Positions 63,625 through 64,000 of a stretch of DNA of 64,000 nt are shown here, piece after piece. Position 1 is the first letter of the stretch. Every line of letters begins with the position of its first letter. Location: positions 1 to 64,000 of the forward strand of contig JAMPFV010000005.1 of NCBI GenBank assembly GCA_023664265.1, read 5' to 3'. A program made the translations under genes and the position numbers. The notes beneath the pieces are model-generated. The model had not been told where the DNA came from and made no database searches. It saw only the letters and a list, made by a program, of their open reading frames with translations. The stretch comes from Roseburia sp. (GTDB lineage Bacteria; Bacillota; Clostridia; Lachnospirales; Lachnospiraceae).

Positions 63625-63993
63625 TTAAATAATTTTCTTTGTTAAGTACATTGTTGCCAGTTCTTTAATACTGACACATTTTAGTTTTGTATTATCTTCA
63701 CTCTCTAACTGTTGCTTAATCTCTTCCCCTTTTTCTTTTACCGCTATCAAGACAGATATATCCATGTTCTGCAATTCGTCAGGAGAGATTACCTTAATTT
63801 CATGAAAATATGTATCCCATTTGCTCTTATTGTTGTCTGAAAAGTACAAAATCCTTACATGACCATCTGCAAGGTTTCTATAACATTCTTCCGCCCAAGT
63901 TCCCGTACCAAAAATTGCAACTGTCATTACCGTCTTGCGAAAATATTCACATAGTAATTTACTCATTAGCCCCTTTAAATTTTGCATGTCCAT
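63625..63993 (-). CDS. Rossmann-module protein, possibly the 3' end of a longer gene
   Basis: The visible 122 residues are one Rossmann module (VAIFGTGTWAEECYRNL, then FSDNNKSKWD), ending in a short helix. The frame has no stop between 63993 and the window edge and no clear ribosome binding site before the ATG. It may therefore be the C-terminal part of a larger glycosyltransferase, as in the GT4 gene where the module is preceded by a similar EYFKQN-type linker. As a free protein it would be a second stand-alone copy. It lies upstream of the retropepsin unit. Confidence 0.65.
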   Translation of the reverse strand: MDMQNLKGLMSKLLCEYFRKTVMTVAIFGTGTWAEECYRNLADGHVRILYFSDNNKSKWDTYFHEIKVISPDELQNMDISVLIAVKEKGEEIKQQLESEDNTKLKCVSIKELATMYLTKKII

Positions 63994-64000
63994 ACTAAAA

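Overview
The window looks like chromosomal DNA of a Gram-positive Clostridia bacterium, most likely a member of the Lachnospiraceae. The grounds are strong AGGAGG-type ribosome binding sites, consensus sigma-A promoters, DUF5716/DUF5717-type genes that I recall as typical of that family, a [4Fe-4S]-type PurF, and BMP-type nucleoside uptake. Nearly all genes lie on the minus strand. Base composition is moderate to GC-rich up to about 42 kb. It is clearly AT-richer from about 42 kb to the end, where the genes are accessory. No rRNA, tRNA, CRISPR array or transposase gene was seen.

Region 1 (1-6.7 kb): an 18-bp tandem repeat; a small acyltransferase/MaoC pair facing a tiny XRE regulator across a consensus promoter and a 20-bp palindrome; a DUF1540 protein; thrS, whose 3' end runs into 17-bp tandem repeats; a SEC-C protein; a folded inverted-repeat (MITE-like) element; and a histidine phosphatase. 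Region 2 (6.8-25 kb): a BMP-type nucleoside ABC importer (lipoprotein, ATPase, two permeases), a CPBP protease/MerR pair, purA, a two-component system with two membrane proteins, three small membrane or repeat proteins, an HD-GYP protein, and the purC-purF-purB operon. Purine salvage and purine synthesis therefore sit side by side.

Region 3 (25-35 kb): a four-gene set made of a 1,207-aa DUF5717-type protein, an actin/Hsp70-like DUF5716-type protein, a TPR-like protein and a coiled-coil membrane protein. It is packed between ilvE and purC, with two membrane glycosylation-type proteins upstream of ilvE. Region 4 (35-42 kb): a beta-CASP metallo-hydrolase, a GH31 alpha-xylosidase, a GH95 alpha-L-fucosidase and a 65-aa acidic protein. 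These point to use of plant or host glycans.

Region 5 (42-45 kb): a P-loop ATPase and a two-TM membrane protein, divergently transcribed from promoters whose -10 boxes overlap; this is a possible defence or stress module. Region 6 (45-64 kb): a surface-glycan island of at least 14 genes. It holds GT2, GT4, GT32 and GT-D-like glycosyltransferases, FkbM methyltransferases, a DegT aminotransferase, a radical SAM enzyme and two methyltransferase-kinase fusions. Eleven proteins here carry the same small Rossmann module, placed N-terminal, internal, C-terminal or alone. A separate transcription unit upstream encodes a retropepsin-like aspartic protease and an 89-aa partner, with its own perfect consensus promoter and its own terminator.

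The best candidates for undescribed biology are the shared Rossmann module with the methyltransferase-kinase-cytidylyltransferase fusion, the retropepsin pair, the overlapping-promoter ATPase pair, and the actin-like DUF5716/DUF5717 set.
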